Shown: in pieces, positions 59,977-64,000 of the stretch
Numbering within the stretch: position 1 is the first letter of the stretch
Layout of the letters: each line of letters opens with the position of its first letter
NCBI GenBank assembly: GCA_963575745.1
Contig: CAUYUJ010009824.1
Span: 229,975 to 293,974 of the forward strand
Direction: 5' to 3'
Length of the DNA stretch: 64,000 bases
From: Prorocentrum cordatum
Taxonomy: Eukaryota > Sar > Dinophyceae > Prorocentrales > Prorocentraceae
Position numbers and translations under genes: made by a program
The notes under the pieces: model-generated
What the model was told of the DNA's origin: nothing
Databases searched by the model: none
What the model saw: the letters and a program-made list of their open reading frames with translations, nothing else

Positions 59977-62900
59977 ATGGCTCGCTCCCCGTCCTGCAGG
60001 GGGGAAGCTGCAGGCGTACCTCATCCAGAGTCTGATGACGACACGTCCTTGGACATCCTTTTCGGCAACATCACGGAGTGGGCCCGCAGGCTGCGCGTTT
60101 CTTAGCCCAGGAGCAGGGGCGCAGCATCGCGGCCCTAGTTGAGACACACAAAGGAGAGAAGGACATGCCAGACATCTGCCAGGCGATTGATAAAGACGGC
60201 TGGCGTCTGGCTTACACGGCCGCCCGCCCTTCGGGCAAGTCAGAGGCTGGCTTGTCTGGTGGCGAGTGGATTCTGGCGAAGAAACATGTGGCGACGTCGA
60301 GCTTTGAGAGTGCTCGGCGTACGGCGCTCGCTGCTGGGCGCCTGGACCCTTGCCGTGGCTTCGCGCCGACGGTGATCCACGCCAGGGGCGGCAACTTGAT
60401 CCTGATCGCTGCCTACCTCCAGCCAGGCCTCGGCGTGAAGGGCTGGAACCATGACGTGCTGGTGGCGCTGGGGGCTTTCGCGCGCGCGCTCGCGGACCCC
60501 TGGCTGGCGATGGCGGACTGGAACATCGAGCCCGCGGCCTTGCGAGGCACCGGTTGGCCCCAGAAGCTCGGCGCCGTCGTGGTGGCGCCGTCCTGCCGAG
60601 CGACCTGCGACAAAGGGCCAGGGCGTATGTACGATTATGGTATTGCCAGTGTTGGTTGTCCAGAGTTGTCGCTTCGAGCTGAGTTGCGCGTGCCATGGAA
60701 GACACGCTGTGGAGTGGTTGTTACTGTGAAGGCTGCCCGTTCTCAGCGATGGTATAGGCACCTGGCAGTGCCCAAGCCTCTTCCCGTTCGTGATAGACCC
60801 GTTGCAGTTGCTGATCCTGCGAGTAAGCGGTCTAAAAAGAGAGAAGAGCAGAGGCAGAGGCGCATGCAGGCGCTTCCCATCGAGTTCCAGGAGGGCTTCG
60901 ACGAGCTGGAGCCGCCAGCGCCTCCGCCAGCGCCCACTGTGTCTTTCGCCATTCCTGAGGAGACTTGGTTTGAAGCTCAGACACAGGTGCATTGGGAGGG
61001 CCTCCCCCAGCTGTTTGAGGATCAGCCAGAGGGCGCCCGTGGCAAAGTTGCAGCTTTCGACCGCAGTCAGCACTTTGTCTTTGAATGGCAACCCGAGGAG
61101 CGTGCTCGGCTGGATGAGTCCTACGGAGCCTGGATTTCTACATTGGAGCGCGCCACTTTGATTCACGAGCAGGTCGATGCCAGTACTTGGATGCAGTTCT
61201 CAGGTCGTGCTCGTGGCCCTGCTTGCTATTGGGCCAAGGCCACTTCCTCCCCTGGGCGCGCTCACATGAAGAACGAGCAGGCCGAGTGGTGGGGTGTTGT
61301 CAGCACTTTGCTTTTTCGGCATGCGGCTCTCCGTGTTAATGGTGCTGATCCTGATCAGGCTGCTTACTGTGCACGTGAAGTACAGGCCAGGATTGGAGTC
61401 TTGCCTGCCGATAAGACGGTCGAGTACTTCGGCAAGAAGTCGTTTGCTGAGGAGGTTGAGTTGTGGAATGGCAGCTGATTTGGATCGCGTCCCTGTTGGC
61501 CAGCTCACTTCCTTGGTGGACACCACGCGCAAGTGGACGGACTTGTCGACTTCTCGGGCTTTGTTAGCTTCGCGCTCGTCCTTTGTCAAGTGGGTGAAGG
61601 AGTCCTGGTCATCTAAGCCTGGTGCTGTACATCGGCATGTGAAGCAGGCTCCGCCCTTGGAGTGGGAGGGCCGCGACGCGGCAGGTGCTATCACCACGGA
61701 CAAGCAGACGATGCTCCAGACGTCTGCCTCTGAATGGAATGCGATGTGGCGTGATCCTGTCGATCAGCTTGCAGATATTTTGTATATGATGGGCCAGTGT
61801 CTGTCAGCTGCTCGAGATGACCCACTTCCTGCTATCACCATCATGGACGTGGACGCTGTGCTGCCCACGCTGCCGGCGAAGAAGGCGAAGGGCGTGGACG
61901 TGCTGAACCCCATTGATATTCAGCGACAGCCATTGGTGGCAAGGCAGTGTCTTGTGGATATATGGAATAATATCGAGCAGGCTGGCGCCTGGCCGTCGTC
62001 CCTCAGCTCGGTCCTGGGTGCTGCGATTCCCAAGGAAGCTGGAGGCAGCAGAGTGTTGGGGCTAGTTCCGACGCCGCACAAAATATGGTCAAAGGTGCGT
62101 GCGAAACACTCAGGTGAATGGTCAGCTGCCCAATCTGCATTTTGGGATACTGCTATTGCTGGATCTTCAGCGCTCAGAGCGGCACTGATCAGAGCTGTGA
62201 TGGGTGAAGGCGCCAACGCCTTGTCTTTTGAGCATGCGACGCTGTTCTTGGACCTCACTAAGTTCTACGACTCGGTGTCTTTCGTGTTGCTGATGCAGGC
62301 TGGCTAGAACATCGGATTTCCAGCAATCATCCTCTTATTGGAAGTGGGTCTTTACTCTTCTCCCAGGCTTTTGAAGAAGGGCCAGATGATATCGGGCGCC
62401 TTGGTGGTTTCACGTTCGATCGTCGCCGGTTCTGGACATGGCGTTCCGCTCGCCAAAGTTATGCTTCATCAGTTGCTGGATGAGGTTCACCGTGCTTGTC
62501 CCCCGACTGGATTGTGGAGTTATATTGATGATATTGTCGGTCGGGCGGAGGGCAAAAAGCAGAAGGTGATTGATAATTTGGACGCTTCTGCTGACGCTAT
62601 GGCCACTGGGCTCAAGAAGCTCAGGTTGAAGATTTCTGACAAAACGAAGCTTGTCGCCAGTTCTGATGAGATTGGTGTGGAGTTACAGCGTCGACTGGTT
62701 CGCAAAGGTATCCCTGTGCAGTTTGTGCGCTCCACTGTCGACCTGGGCTCTGATGCTGCTGCAGGGCGACGGCGGACAGCGCCTCGGATGATGAAACGAC
62801 GTGCGCAGGCTCGACGGCGGCAGCGAAAGGTTATGCGATTGAGGCAGCTTCCCAAGACCAGGTTCATCACCAAGCAGCTCTACACCACTGGAGTGTTACC

Positions 62901-64000
62901 TGCTGCAGTCTTTGGCCATCAGATAATGGGCACCCCATCCATCTTCTCTGTTGGCTTTGAGGCGGGATGCTGCAGCGAGTGTTGCTGGGGCGAAGCGTGG
63001 CAGGTGTTTGAATTCGGTATTACAAGCTGTGTTTGGGGTTTCTGATCCTGGCATAGGTTTGAGGAAGCAGATGATTAAGGAGTGGATTGCTTTGTGGCTT
63101 TCCCAGCCGATGCTCCATCCTCGCATTCGCAAGATGTGGCCGATCACACTGGCGAAGTTGCGTCGTGGCGCTGCTGAGCGACAGGTGGTGAAGTGGAAGG
63201 ATGTGCGCGGCCCCATCGCCGCGGTGCAGGCCACGCTCTTGCAGATTGGCTGGGATCCGCAAAGTCCTGATGTCTGGTCGCGTCCTTTGCCAGATGGTAC
63301 GATCGATGATTGGCTGTTTCCTGCTTTAGGTGATGAGCAGTTCGCTACAGCTGTTCCTTCGCATTTTGAGGATATGCTCGGCGCTTTCATGGATGATTGT
63401 GTTCAGCTGCAGTGGAAGGAAGCGGCCCACCATGAGGCGGGCGAGGATCTGGCAGCAGGAGCGGACATGACGACGGTGCAGATTGAGCTGAACCGCTTGG
63501 CTGCCAAGTCCAAGTTCGACGAGTGGGCCGCCAACGTTGCCGTCATCTCGGGGGGCCAGTGGACTCGTGAGCGGCAGACTGCCGCAGGATATTCCTGCCC
63601 GCCGTTTTGCCCCCGATGTAAGGGGCAGCCTGAGACTTTAGCTCACCGCATTTGGCTATGCCCAGCCAATTGCGGACACGAAGATTTCCCAAAAACGGTT
63701 TGTTTGACCCCCCAGGCCCTCGCGGGCTTTGAGGCCCAGCCGGCCTTGTGGCTCAGGGGAGTGCCCTCGAAGGACCTCACGGTGCCTAGGTTTGTTGAGA
63801 TTGCGGAAACGGCCCAGGAGGTCCTTCTGGGGGATGGCTGTATTGCCGATTTCTGCTCGGAGCCTGGAGGCCCTCCTGTGTTTATCTTCGGTGACGGATC
63901 TGGGGGCGAGTTCAGCTCTGATCCCAGACGTAGGCGATGTGGCTCGGCTGTGGTGATGATGTGCCAGGACCCCTCGTCGCCTAATTCTTGGGTGCCTCAG
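59977..64000 (+). pseudogene. LINE ORF2: endonuclease, reverse transcriptase, zinc knuckle, RNase H (partial)
   Basis: The ATG at 59977 is 1 nt after the ORF1 stop. Frame 1 reads SLDILFGNITEW, then a shift near 60083 into GPQAARFLAQEQGRSIAALV + ETHKGEK. The endonuclease (exonuclease-endonuclease-phosphatase fold) has the catalytic Glu in ETHK (60141), AYLQPG, and MADWN (60510-60524). It seems to lack the last His, with Arg (60705) in PWKTRCGVVV. Near 61470 the frame shifts again to MAADLDRVPVGQ and RT motifs LFLDLTKFYDSVSF (62236-62277), SIVAGSGHG (62418-62444) and YIDD (62521-62532). TAG at 62305 lies between motifs A and B. A shift near 62960 leads to RRDAAASVAGAKRGRC. That last frame is open to base 64000, with knuckle CPRCKGQPETLAHRIWLC (63608-63661) and RNase H start FIFGDGSGGE (Asp at 63893). 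Confidence 0.85.

Larger units (their letters stand above)
58789..64000 (+). mobile_element. LINE retrotransposon with spliced-leader 5' end (runs off window)
   Basis: At least 5.2 kb. Order: spliced leader, 5' UTR (58811-58935, with an AGCTCCTGCAGGAGC-type hairpin), ORF1 with zinc-finger and coiled-coil character, ORF2 with endonuclease, reverse transcriptase, CCHC knuckle and the start of RNase H. Same domain order and similar knuckle (CPRC...HRIW.C) and RNase H start (FGD.SGG) as the ORF at 972-4391, so the two are related. Four frameshifts and one internal stop mark it as a decayed copy. The 3' end is beyond base 64000. Confidence 0.88.

Noticed and set aside
60078-60080. GTG start of ORF2
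   Set aside because: Coding similarity continues upstream in another frame (GNITEW). The apparent start is only where a frameshift enters this frame.
1-64000. rRNA or tRNA genes
   Set aside because: No 5S, SSU or LSU signature and no convincing cloverleaf was found by eye. A covariance-model search would be needed to exclude tRNAs fully.

Overview
The window is nuclear DNA of a dinoflagellate. The clearest sign is an exact 22-nt dinoflagellate spliced-leader sequence at 58789-58810. The high GC content, the very high microsatellite load and three LINE-type retroelements of the kind common in dinoflagellate genomes agree with this. I cannot resolve the genus. No rRNA, tRNA, CRISPR array or recognisable housekeeping gene is visible.

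Layout. 1-4391: a methyltransferase-like remnant, then a 1139-codon reverse transcriptase/RNase H ORF with its catalytic residues intact. 4440-8600: polypyrimidine tracts, a nested foldback and a cluster of small terminal-inverted-repeat (TIR) elements. 8.8-10.6 kb: a satellite with a unit of about 409 bp. 11-21 kb: TIR elements, a 73-bp tandem repeat, CCT, CAC and GAT microsatellites, and one minus-strand reading frame. 22-26.6 kb: decayed pieces of a retroelement gag-like protein mixed with other sequence and bracketed by arrays of a TGGTATCAACC unit. 28.8-30.5 kb: an unrecognised plus-strand frame interrupted by an intron-like TIR element. 31-43 kb: mostly repeats with two isolated minus-strand coding fragments. 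43.5-46.5 kb: large CCT tracts and a hairpin of about 250 bp. 46.9-49.4 kb and 53.5-54.6 kb: minus-strand ORFs split by 130-183 bp TIR elements. 50-53.2 kb: microsatellites. 54.8-57.0 kb: a decayed LINE with a YADD reverse transcriptase. 58.8-64.0 kb: a LINE that begins exactly at the spliced leader and carries ORF1, endonuclease, reverse transcriptase, zinc knuckle and the start of RNase H, running off the window.

The main result is a set of at least four unrelated short TIR element families (called alpha, beta, gamma and delta here) that behave like introners, meaning transposable elements that create introns. At several loci, removing the element plus one copy of its target-site duplication joins two reading frames into one uninterrupted ORF. 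No transposase for these elements is encoded in the window, so they are presumably mobilised in trans. No transcript data are available here, so splicing is inferred from sequence only.

All microsatellite-encoded ORFs (runs of Ser, Leu, Pro, Glu, Arg, Gly, His or Met) were rejected as genes.
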